From: JBLHZY01 sp050633265
Lineage (GTDB): Bacteria > Pseudomonadota > Alphaproteobacteria > Rhodobacterales > Rhodobacteraceae
Assembly: GCA_050633265.1 (NCBI GenBank)
Contig: JBOEGE010000004.1
Location: 496,001 to 560,000, forward strand
Direction of reading: 5' to 3'
Length of the DNA: 64,000 nucleotides
Made by a program: the position numbers and the translations under genes
The notes under the pieces: generated by a model
Seen by the model: only the letters and a program-made list of their open reading frames with translations
Database searches by the model: none
What the model was told of the DNA's origin: nothing
Part shown: positions 17,183-24,165 of the stretch, piece by piece
Numbering within the stretch: the first letter of the stretch is position 1
Layout: the number at the start of each line of letters is the position of its first letter

Positions 17183-17557
17183 TTATGCGCCTTCGGGAAG
17201 CGGTGGGTGGCGGGTAACGAAATGCCCCTTAACCCCTTGAGGCCATTCGCGATAGGGGACTTGCCCGCTTTCAGATGCAGCATGTTTTTCAGCGTATTCG
17301 ACGATCGCTTCGGCATCCTCAGGCGAGCCTTCAAACCGCCCCAAAGTATAGGCCAGTTTGCCCGCGGCTTGGACGGCAATATTGCAGCTGTGATCGCAGC
17401 CCATCAGGCAAGAAACGCGCCGGGTTTGGATGTTATCGCGCCCGGATGCGGCAGCCTCGACCGCTTGGGCGAGTTTTTCACCATCGGTTAGGCCCGCCGT
17501 TTCGGCATCCCAGCCCTCGCGTTTGCATGTATCGCAGATGGTGATCCAGGTGGCCAT
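17183..17557 (-). CDS. DUF1636 family Cys-rich protein of the cobalamin cluster
   Basis: The 124-residue protein has five cysteines in a pattern CxxC (8, 11) and CxxxCxxxC (50, 54, 58, in VSCLMGCDHSCNIA), spaced like thioredoxin-fold [2Fe-2S] ferredoxins. DUF1636 proteins recur beside cobalamin genes in alphaproteobacteria, but no activity is known to me. An Fe-S or metal-binding role is inferred from the cysteines. AAGGAGA precedes the ATG at 17557, and cobC starts one base after its stop, so it is translated just ahead of cobC and cobD. Confidence 0.88.
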   Translation of the reverse strand: MATWITICDTCKREGWDAETAGLTDGEKLAQAVEAAASGRDNIQTRRVSCLMGCDHSCNIAVQAAGKLAYTLGRFEGSPEDAEAIVEYAEKHAASESGQVPYREWPQGVKGHFVTRHPPLPEGA

Positions 17558-17719
17558 TTTGCCGCTCTCCTTGCCTCATGTCATTGCGTTCAAGCGGATT
17601 TTTGCTTGCGGTGCAAGGGGAAGGCTTTTTAGGGGGAGACTTTACGCCGCAGTTAAACTTTTATGTGCGCTTTGATAGCAGGCAAGGAGAAGAGCCATCC
17701 CCAAGGTAAAGGCGTATCC

Positions 17720-18103
17720 GTGAGACTCAAAGTTTTGATCGTCCAGAGCAAGCATGAGCTTGGCCTCGTTTGGCAGAGCCATCTTGCGCGCCAGGGCTGT
17801 GAGGTTGTTTTGGCCCATAATGAGGATGAGGCGATCCGCGATTTGCGGGTGCGGGCTGTGGATATTGTTATTCTGGATCTGGTGCTTGAGGGGGGCGGCG
17901 CCTTTTCGGTTGCGGATTTTGCCGCCTATCGCCGCCCTGAGGCCAAGATCATTTTCGTTACCAATACGCGCTTTTTCTCTGATGGCTCGATCTTCCAGCA
18001 TATTGCAAATGCGGCCGCGTTTTTGCCAACCGAAACCTCGCTTGAGGACCTAAGCGCCGTGGTCGAATATCACAGCCCGGCGCGCGGGGCAGCCGTGGGC
18101 TGA
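17720..18103 (+). CDS. Degenerate response-regulator receiver domain protein
   Basis: The 127-residue product is a lone CheY-like receiver. The phosphoacceptor is kept (D53 in DIVILDLVLEGGG), but the acidic pair normally at the end of strand 1 is replaced (LKVLIVQSK), and the usual K-P near the end is FLPTETS. Mg binding and normal phosphorylation are therefore doubtful. I use the GTG at 17720 with AAAGGCG before it; an ATG at 17663 would add 19 residues that do not fit a receiver. No output domain is attached and no kinase is nearby. It converges with the GST gene with no gap. Confidence 0.82.
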   Translation: MRLKVLIVQSKHELGLVWQSHLARQGCEVVLAHNEDEAIRDLRVRAVDIVILDLVLEGGGAFSVADFAAYRRPEAKIIFVTNTRFFSDGSIFQHIANAAAFLPTETSLEDLSAVVEYHSPARGAAVG

Positions 18104-19078
18104 TTAGCCGCGCCCATGCGGAGCCAGCCAATCCAAATCGGGGCCGATAGGCACGATACGGTGGGGATTGATCGTGTCGTGGCTGTAATAGTAATGGCGG
18201 GTGATGTGATCGAAATTCACCGTCTCGGCCACGCCATCCCATTGATAAAGCTCGCGTGTATAGGCCCAGAGATTTGGGAAATCGACAAGCCGTTTGCGAT
18301 TGCATTTGAAGTGGCCGTGATAGACCGGATCAAAGCGAAAAAGGGTTGTCACAAGGCGCCAATCGGCCTCGGTTATCTGATCGCCCATTAGGTAGCGATT
18401 GGTTTGCAGGCGGGTTTCCAGCCACTCAAGGCTTTCAAATAGCGGGGTGATGGCGGCATCATAGGCGCGCTGTGTCGTGGCGAAACCGGCCTTGTAGACG
18501 CCGTTGTTCACTGTGTCATAGATGCGCGCGTTTACGGCCTCAATCGCATCGCGCTGTGCTGCTGGCCAGAAATCAAGCCTGTTGCCGGTGATCCCATCAA
18601 AGGCGGAATTGAACATGCGGATGATCTCGGCGCTTTCATTGGAAACGATGGTTTGGCGCTGTTTGTCCCAGAGGATCGGGACTGTGACGCGGCCTGAAAT
18701 ATTGGGATCGGCGCGCAGGTAAATATCGCGCGCGAAAGGCAGGCCATGAAGCGTATCGCCTGTTGCGCCGGGGAAGTCTGTCTCAAACGTCCAGCCGTCG
18801 GAAAGCATATCGGGGTGCACCACAGAGATGCTGATATGATCAGAAAGGCCTTTGAGGGCACGAAAGATCAGCGTGCGATGCGCCCAAGGGCAAGCGAGTG
18901 AAACATAGAGATGATAACGCCCCGATTCGGCCTTGAACCCATCGGTGCCGCTTGGCCCTTTGCTGCCATCGGGGGTGATCCAGTTGCGAAATGTGGTAAC
19001 GCTGCGTTGGAAGGCGCCGCCTGTTTCTTTGGTGTCATACCATTGATCATGCCACTCGCCGTCTTTTAGAAAACCCAT
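18104..19078 (-). CDS. Glutathione S-transferase, glutathionyl-hydroquinone reductase type (YqjG/ECM4)
   Basis: The 324-residue protein has the Xi-class GST features: the catalytic Cys in SLACPWAHRTLI (about residue 60), then a thioredoxin domain with VPILWDKQRQTIVSNESAEIIRMF, and an all-helical C-terminal domain with RYLMGDQITEADWRL. These enzymes use glutathione to reduce glutathionyl-hydroquinones in the cytoplasm. The open frame extends 30 codons further, but the ATG at 19078 has AAGGAG in front and begins with the family-typical MGFLKDGEWHDQWYDT. It is divergent from the cbiX operon. Confidence 0.94.
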   Translation of the reverse strand: MGFLKDGEWHDQWYDTKETGGAFQRSVTTFRNWITPDGSKGPSGTDGFKAESGRYHLYVSLACPWAHRTLIFRALKGLSDHISISVVHPDMLSDGWTFETDFPGATGDTLHGLPFARDIYLRADPNISGRVTVPILWDKQRQTIVSNESAEIIRMFNSAFDGITGNRLDFWPAAQRDAIEAVNARIYDTVNNGVYKAGFATTQRAYDAAITPLFESLEWLETRLQTNRYLMGDQITEADWRLVTTLFRFDPVYHGHFKCNRKRLVDFPNLWAYTRELYQWDGVAETVNFDHITRHYYYSHDTINPHRIVPIGPDLDWLAPHGRG

Positions 19079-19384
19079 CTTCGCGCTCCTTTTGCTCTGA
19101 ATAGAGATAACCTGAGCGCTGGCGCAGGGAAACTGCTGGATCTGTGCATGTGGCCTGCGCTGATGCACAGAGAGGCCGGGGGCAAAGCGGCACCGCGCCG
19201 CATAATGGTTTGCGCCGAATGGCCCATGGGCTTATACCCCAATGAAACGACGCCCAACCGGGCCAGAGAGGTTGGCAGCGAAGGGATCGACCCAGATAGG
19301 GGATCACACCGCTGCATCGTTTGAACTGTCCGACCTCTTTGCGCCTGCGCTGCGGCTTTTGCTGCCATAAGAGAGGACATTTTC
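19079..19384 (+). promoter_or_regulatory. 306 bp divergent region, possible structured leader of the cbiX-cobM operon
   Basis: The region between the GST gene and the operon at 19385 holds several inverted repeats: CTGTGCAT (19142-19149) with ATGCACAG (19163-19170); GGCCT (19152-19156) with AGGCC (19173-19177), which interleaves with the first pair and so excludes it; GCGGC/GCCGC (19187-19201); the palindrome GCCCATGGGC (19222-19231); and CCAACC/GGTTGG (19254-19275). I looked for the B12 box and the GCGACTGTAA core on both strands and do not find them. A folded regulatory RNA is inference; no promoter is clear and there is no long reading frame. Confidence 0.4.
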
Positions 19385-19621
19385 ATGCGCTTTGCCCTGC
19401 TTTCATCAATTTCGTTCGCCTTTGGCGCCATTGCCGGGCCGCTTGCCGCGCACCCTGGGCATTTGGTCGATCAATTGGGCCACAACCATTGGGTTGCGGG
19501 CGCGGCGGCAGGGGCGGCGATTGCGATTGCGCTTTGGGGCGCGCTCAAGGGCAAATCGGGCGAAAAATCCACCGACGATGAAGCAGAAGAGGGCGCAGAG
19601 CCCACCCCACAGGAGGCCTGA
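19385..19621 (+). CDS. Small His-containing membrane or secreted protein heading the cbiX operon (possibly DUF6732-like)
   Basis: The 78-residue protein starts with a signal peptide or membrane helix (MRFALLSSISFAFGAIAGPLAA), then a motif HPGHLVDQLGHNHW with four His, a second helix (VAGAAAGAAIAIALWGALKG) and an acidic tail. The arrangement of His next to a helix resembles CbtB, and could bind cobalt or nickel outside or at the membrane; that is inference. AGAGAGG precedes the ATG. cbiX starts two bases after its stop, so it is the first gene of the cobalamin operon. I recall a similar small family in Rhodobacteraceae but cannot verify the name. Confidence 0.8.
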   Translation: MRFALLSSISFAFGAIAGPLAAHPGHLVDQLGHNHWVAGAAAGAAIAIALWGALKGKSGEKSTDDEAEEGAEPTPQEA

Positions 19622-19623
19622 GC

Positions 19624-20742
19624 ATGGCAAAAACCGGCGTAATGATCTGCGGGCATGGCTCGCGCAGCCAAGCGGCGGTTGATGAATTTGCAGTGCTGGC
19701 GCAGAAATTGCCTGCGCTTTTGCCAAGCGATTGGATGGTTGATTATGGCTATCTTGAGTTTGCCAATCCGGTGATCCGTGATGGGCTTGATCGGCTGCGG
19801 GATGCGGGCTGTGATCGGATTTTGGCCGTGCCGGGGATGCTTTTGGCGGCGATGCATTCCAAGAATGATATTCCCACGGTGCTGAATACATATGCTGCCA
19901 AGAACGGTATTGAGGTGCGTTATGGCCGCGAGCTTGGGGTTGATCCTAAGATGATTGCGGCGGCTGGCGCGCGCATTCAAGCGGCGGTTGATGCGGCCAA
20001 TGCAGAGCACGGGGACGTGCCTTTGGAAGAGACCTGCCTTGTTGTGATCGGGCGCGGGGCCTCTGATCCGGATGCCAATGGCAACGTGGCGAAAATCGCG
20101 CGGATGTTGCACGAGGGGCTTGGTTTTGGCTGGTGTGAAGTGGGCTATTCTGGGGTGACATTTCCGCTGGTCGAGCCGTGCTTGGCCCATGCCGCCAAGC
20201 TTGGCTATAAGCGGATCGTTGTCTTTCCCTACTTCCTTTTCACCGGCATTTTGATTGATCGGATTTATGGATTTACCGATCAGGTTGCCGCCACCAATCC
20301 CGGCATACAATTCGTCAAAGCGGGCTATCTTGGCGATCATGATCAGGTGCTTGCCACCTTTGCTGAGCGGATCACAGAGCAGGTCGGGGAAATCCCGCCG
20401 CCCAATTGTGCGATGTGCAAATACCGCACGCAAGTGCTTGGTTTTGAAGCGGAAGTTGGCGCGGTTCAAGAAAGCCATCATCACCATGTAGAAGGGCAGG
20501 GCGCCTCTGCTCCTGGCTCCAACGTGGAAGATTGCGCGCTTTGCGATACTTTTTGCACAGGTGAATGCCGCCTTGAGATGAGCGATCACCACCATGATCA
20601 CAGCCACGGGCATGGGCATTCCCACGATCACGAACATAGCCACGGGCACAGCCACGCGCATGACCATTCCCATGATCATGTGCACCCAGAATACCCCCAT
20701 GCCAAACATCCCCATGGCCCCGAAAGCGCGCGCAAGAAATGA
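19624..20742 (+). CDS. cbiX: CbiX, sirohydrochlorin cobaltochelatase-like protein with Cys clusters and long His tail
   Basis: The 372-residue protein has two CbiX domains: GVMICGHGSRSQAAVDEFAVLA opens the first (active-site His in GHGSR) and VVIGRGASDPDANG the second (about residues 140-240). After these come NCAMCKYR (about residue 262) and DCALCDTFCTGECR (about 302), Cys groups like those that hold an Fe-S cluster in long CbiX, and then about 50 residues that are mainly His, Asp and Ser. CbiX inserts cobalt into sirohydrochlorin in the early-insertion pathway, yet this genome also has CobN for late insertion. It overlaps the next gene by ATGA. Confidence 0.9.
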   Translation: MAKTGVMICGHGSRSQAAVDEFAVLAQKLPALLPSDWMVDYGYLEFANPVIRDGLDRLRDAGCDRILAVPGMLLAAMHSKNDIPTVLNTYAAKNGIEVRYGRELGVDPKMIAAAGARIQAAVDAANAEHGDVPLEETCLVVIGRGASDPDANGNVAKIARMLHEGLGFGWCEVGYSGVTFPLVEPCLAHAAKLGYKRIVVFPYFLFTGILIDRIYGFTDQVAATNPGIQFVKAGYLGDHDQVLATFAERITEQVGEIPPPNCAMCKYRTQVLGFEAEVGAVQESHHHHVEGQGASAPGSNVEDCALCDTFCTGECRLEMSDHHHDHSHGHGHSHDHEHSHGHSHAHDHSHDHVHPEYPHAKHPHGPESARKK

Positions 20743-22262
20743 GCATGTTTGACGGCTATGTGATCGTGGATTGGTCGGCCAATGGCACGCCCAAAACCGG
20801 CGCGGATTCGATCTGGATCGCGGCGCTGATGGGTGATGATTTGCAGATTGAAAACCCAAGCACGCGGGCCGAAGCCATGGCCATGATTGCCGCGCTGCTT
20901 GAGGGGGCAACTGCACGGGGCCAGCGGCTTTTGCTTGGCTTTGATTTTCCCTTTGGCTACCCGCGCGCCTTTTCTCAGGCGCTCAAACCCGGGGGCGATT
21001 GGCGCGATGTTTGGGCGCAGATTGGGCGCCTTGTTCGAGATGGCCCGAAAAACGCGACCAACCGCTTTCATGCGGCCGCCAAGCTTAATGCGTATTTCGC
21101 GGGCGATGGCCCGTTTTGGGGCAACGGGTTGAAAGAAGATATCGACGGGCTGCCGCGCAAGAAACCAAGCGGTTGGGGCGCGAACCTGCCCCCCAATGCC
21201 CGCCAAGCAGAGATTTTGGCCAAATCCGCCCAAGAGGTTTGGAAGCTTAGCGGCGTTGGCTCTGTCGGCTCGCAAGCGCTGACCGGGATTGCGATGCTCG
21301 AAGGGCTGCGCGCGGGCCATGACATTCAGGTTTGGCCGTTTGAAACACTGGGCGAAGGCAGCAAACATGTGCTGGCCGAGGTCTATCCTTCGCTCCTGCC
21401 GATCCATGCGAATGGCAGGGTCAAAGATGCGGTGCAGGTCGAAACTTTGGCGCGCGCTTTTGCGGGTTGTGATACGCAAGGCGCGTTGCAAGAGATGCTT
21501 AAGGCCCCCGCCGCCGCACATAGGGATATTCGTACGGATGAGGCGGCAATTCTTGGGCTTTCGCATCTTGAAAAATTGCGCGCCGCCGCACCTGAAACCA
21601 TTGCCCTGCCTAAAGGCCTCAAAATGCGCCCCTATGAGAAAAACCCTGCCGCGATCTATGCGCAAAGCTTTGAAACCGTACGCAAAGAGGCCCGATTGGA
21701 GCGCTTTCCCAACGGGCTTGATGCGCTAGCGATCCGGCTGATTCATGCCTGCGGGATGGTCGATGTGGCGGATCGGCTCGCCTTTAGCGCGGATGCTTAT
21801 ATCGCGGGGCATGCGGCTTTGATGCGCGGGGCGCCGGTTTTGTGCGATTGTGAAATGGTCGGCGCGGGGATCATCCGGCGCTACCTGCCCGCGCAGAACG
21901 AGGTGATCATCACCCTCAATAATGAAGAGACACCGGCGCGCGCCGCTCAGATTGGCAATACCCGCTCGGCGGCGGCGGTTGAGGCTTGGCTGCCCCATCT
22001 TGAAGGCGCTGTCGTGGCGATTGGCAATGCGCCAACGGCATTGTTCCATCTGCTTGAACAGCTGGATCAAGGCGCGCCCAAACCTGCTGTTATCCTTGGC
22101 TTTCCGGTTGGATTTGTTGGCGCTGCGGAAAGCAAAGCCGAGCTGGCGCGCGATCCTCGGGGGAGTGCCTTCGTTGCGCTTCGCGGGCGGCGCGGCGGCT
22201 CTGCGATAGCTTCTGCGGCGGTGAATGCTTTGGCCGCGGGCCTGCCGGAGATTGCGAAATGA
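20739..22262 (+). CDS. cobH: Fusion of a DUF429-like domain with precorrin-8X methylmutase CobH
   Basis: The 507-residue frame has an N-terminal ~295 residue domain (FDGYVIVDWSANGTP, then FDFPFGYPRAF) that resembles DUF429-type RNase H-fold proteins, and a C-terminal ~212 residue CobH/CbiC domain from MRPYEKNPAAIYA. The latter keeps the catalytic His in RLIHACGMVD (equivalent to CobH His43), GAPVLCDCEMV, and FPVGFVGAAESK. CobH moves the C11 methyl group of precorrin-8X to C12, giving hydrogenobyrinate. At the join there is an ATG (21624) with AAAGG eight bases upstream, so free CobH might also be made. Starts overlap cbiX and cobL by ATGA. The role of the N-terminal domain is not known to me. 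Confidence 0.9.
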   Translation: MSMFDGYVIVDWSANGTPKTGADSIWIAALMGDDLQIENPSTRAEAMAMIAALLEGATARGQRLLLGFDFPFGYPRAFSQALKPGGDWRDVWAQIGRLVRDGPKNATNRFHAAAKLNAYFAGDGPFWGNGLKEDIDGLPRKKPSGWGANLPPNARQAEILAKSAQEVWKLSGVGSVGSQALTGIAMLEGLRAGHDIQVWPFETLGEGSKHVLAEVYPSLLPIHANGRVKDAVQVETLARAFAGCDTQGALQEMLKAPAAAHRDIRTDEAAILGLSHLEKLRAAAPETIALPKGLKMRPYEKNPAAIYAQSFETVRKEARLERFPNGLDALAIRLIHACGMVDVADRLAFSADAYIAGHAALMRGAPVLCDCEMVGAGIIRRYLPAQNEVIITLNNEETPARAAQIGNTRSAAAVEAWLPHLEGAVVAIGNAPTALFHLLEQLDQGAPKPAVILGFPVGFVGAAESKAELARDPRGSAFVALRGRRGGSAIASAAVNALAAGLPEIAK

Positions 22263-23473
22263 GCGCAGATTTGGGCCAGCCTTGGCTGCATATTATCGGG
22301 ATCGGCGAAGAAGGCGTTGCGGGGCTTTTGCCTGCGACCCGCGCGGTTTTGAACGCAGCAGAAGTGATCATCGGCGGCGAGCGGCATCATCAGCTCGCCC
22401 CGGATTTTGCAGGCGAGCGGATCGCATGGCCCTCGCCGTTTGATGCGCTGATCTCAACGCTTCAGGGCCTGCGCGGGCGGCGTGTTGTGGTTCTTGCCAC
22501 GGGTGATCCGCTTTGGTTTTCCGTGGGCGCGCGTATTGGGCGCGCGATTGAGCCGGCGGAAATTACCTATCATCCGCAGCTATCTGCGTTTCAGCTGGCG
22601 GCCGCACGGATGGGCTGGTCGATGGCGGATGTGGAGCAGCTCACGGTGCATGGGCGCCCGGTTGAAACGATGATTGCCTTTATCCAGCCTGATCAAAAAT
22701 TGCTAATCCTCACAACGGGCGCCGAAACCCCGGCCCAGATCGCCGCCTTTCTTGCGGCGCGCGGTTTCGGGGCCTCAAAAATCACGGTTCTGGCCAATAT
22801 GGGCGGCGATAAAGAGGCGCGTTTTGAAGGGGTTGCGGGGACTTGGAGCGAGGTTGTTCCGCCGTTCAATACGATGGCGGTTGAATGTATTGCCGCGCCG
22901 GATGCGGCCCTTTTGCCGCGTGTTCCGGGCCTCTCAGATGATCTGTTTCAATCCGATGGCACGATGACAAAGCGCGAAGTGCGCGCCGCCACTTTGGCCA
23001 AACTGATGCCAATGCGCGGCGCGCTTTTATGGGATGTTGGGGCGGGGTCTGGATCGGTCGGGATCGAGTGGATGCGCGCGGCGCGTTATGCTCGCGCCAT
23101 CGGGATTGAGCCGCGCGCAGATCGCCGCGCGATGGCAGGAGCCAACGCATTGGCGCTGGGTACGCCGCGCCTTGAGATCATTGAGGGCCGCGCGCCCGAA
23201 GCATTCGCTGGCCTGCCCGCGCCGGATGCAATTTTCATCGGCGGCGGCATGGATAAAGCCGTGTTTGAGGCGGGTTTTGCGGCGCTCAAGCCTTTGGGGC
23301 GGTTGGTTGCCAATGCGGTTACGCTTGAGAGCGAAGCCCAGCTGATTGCGCTGCACAAAGCCCATGGTGGCGATCTGGCGAAAATCTCTGTGATGCGCGC
23401 CGAACCGGTTGGCCGGCTCACAGGTTGGCGCCCCTCGATGCCGGTAACGCAGTGGAGCATGATCAAGCGATGA
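22259..23473 (+). CDS. cobL: Precorrin-6Y C5,15-methyltransferase (decarboxylating) CobL
   Basis: The 404-residue protein is the usual fusion of a CbiE-type SAM methyltransferase (residues about 8-200, start LHIIGIGEEGVAGL, ATGDPLWFSVG) and a CbiT-type one (about 220-400, SAM motif LLWDVGAGSGSVGIEW, and IFIGGGMDK). It methylates precorrin-6B at C5 and C15 and removes the acetate carboxyl at C12, giving precorrin-8X, the substrate of CobH just upstream. It overlaps cobH and cobI by 4 bp each. Confidence 0.97.
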   Translation: MSADLGQPWLHIIGIGEEGVAGLLPATRAVLNAAEVIIGGERHHQLAPDFAGERIAWPSPFDALISTLQGLRGRRVVVLATGDPLWFSVGARIGRAIEPAEITYHPQLSAFQLAAARMGWSMADVEQLTVHGRPVETMIAFIQPDQKLLILTTGAETPAQIAAFLAARGFGASKITVLANMGGDKEARFEGVAGTWSEVVPPFNTMAVECIAAPDAALLPRVPGLSDDLFQSDGTMTKREVRAATLAKLMPMRGALLWDVGAGSGSVGIEWMRAARYARAIGIEPRADRRAMAGANALALGTPRLEIIEGRAPEAFAGLPAPDAIFIGGGMDKAVFEAGFAALKPLGRLVANAVTLESEAQLIALHKAHGGDLAKISVMRAEPVGRLTGWRPSMPVTQWSMIKR

Positions 23474-24165
23474 GCGGCACTTTATACGGCGTGGGGCTTG
23501 GCCCAGGCGATCCCGAACTGATGACCTTGAAAGCCGCCCGTTTGATCGCGGCGGCGAAGGTGATTGCCTATCCAACGCTTGCGGGTGCTCAAAGTTTTGC
23601 GCGCCAGATCGCAGCCGAATTCATCGCGCCGGACGCGCAAGAAATCGCGATGGATGTGCCGATGGTCGTTGAGCGTGGCCCAGCGCGCGCGGCCTATGAT
23701 AAGGGCGCGGATGAGATCGCAAAGGCGCTTGAAATCGGGCAAGATGTTGTATGCTTATGTGAAGGAGATCCGTTCTTTTACGGCTCTTTTATGTATTTAT
23801 TTGATCGATTGGCTGATCGCTTTGCTGTTGAAGTTGTGCCTGGTGTCTCCTCCATCACGGCCTGTGCGGCTGCGGCACATTTGCCGCTTGTGTCGCGCAA
23901 CGAGGTGCTGACCGTTCTTGCAGGGCCCTTGCCCGAGGCCGATTTGGCCGCCGGATTGGCGCAGGCCGATGCTGTTGCGATCATGAAAGTCGGTCGCCAC
24001 CTGCCGAAAATTCGCCGCGTGATCGAAGCCGCAGGGCTGAGCGATCGCGCGACCTATGTTGAGCGCGGCACACTCAAAGCGCAGATCGTTCTGCCGCTCA
24101 AAGATGTGCCGCAAACCGCCCCCTATTTCTCGATGATCCTGATCCGAAAAGAGACAGCCCTATGA
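23470..24165 (+). CDS. cobI: Precorrin-2 C20-methyltransferase CobI
   Basis: This 231-residue SAM-dependent methyltransferase has the class III motifs GVGLGPGDPELMTLKA at the start, CEGDPFFYGSFMYL near residue 100 and VVPGVSSITACAA. It makes precorrin-3A from precorrin-2. The ATG at 23470 overlaps the cobL stop (ATGA) and begins the family sequence MSGTLYGVGLG; longer in-frame starts inside cobL are ignored. It overlaps the following CbiG/CobJ gene by 4 bp. Confidence 0.96.
   Translation: MSGTLYGVGLGPGDPELMTLKAARLIAAAKVIAYPTLAGAQSFARQIAAEFIAPDAQEIAMDVPMVVERGPARAAYDKGADEIAKALEIGQDVVCLCEGDPFFYGSFMYLFDRLADRFAVEVVPGVSSITACAAAAHLPLVSRNEVLTVLAGPLPEADLAAGLAQADAVAIMKVGRHLPKIRRVIEAAGLSDRATYVERGTLKAQIVLPLKDVPQTAPYFSMILIRKETAL

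Noticed and set aside
19079..19384. Second cobalamin riboswitch ahead of the cbiX operon
   Set aside because: No B12 box, no GCGACTGTAA core and no GGGAAGG/CCACTG series on either strand. GGCCAGAGAGGTTGGC at 19260-19275 matches the box in only about half of its positions.
19471..21665. Long minus-strand frames opposite cbiX and cobH (481 and 329 codons)
   Set aside because: The His codons of the CbiX tail read as Met/Val/Gly repeats on the other strand, and the rest is Arg/Pro/Ala rich. The plus-strand genes are certain.
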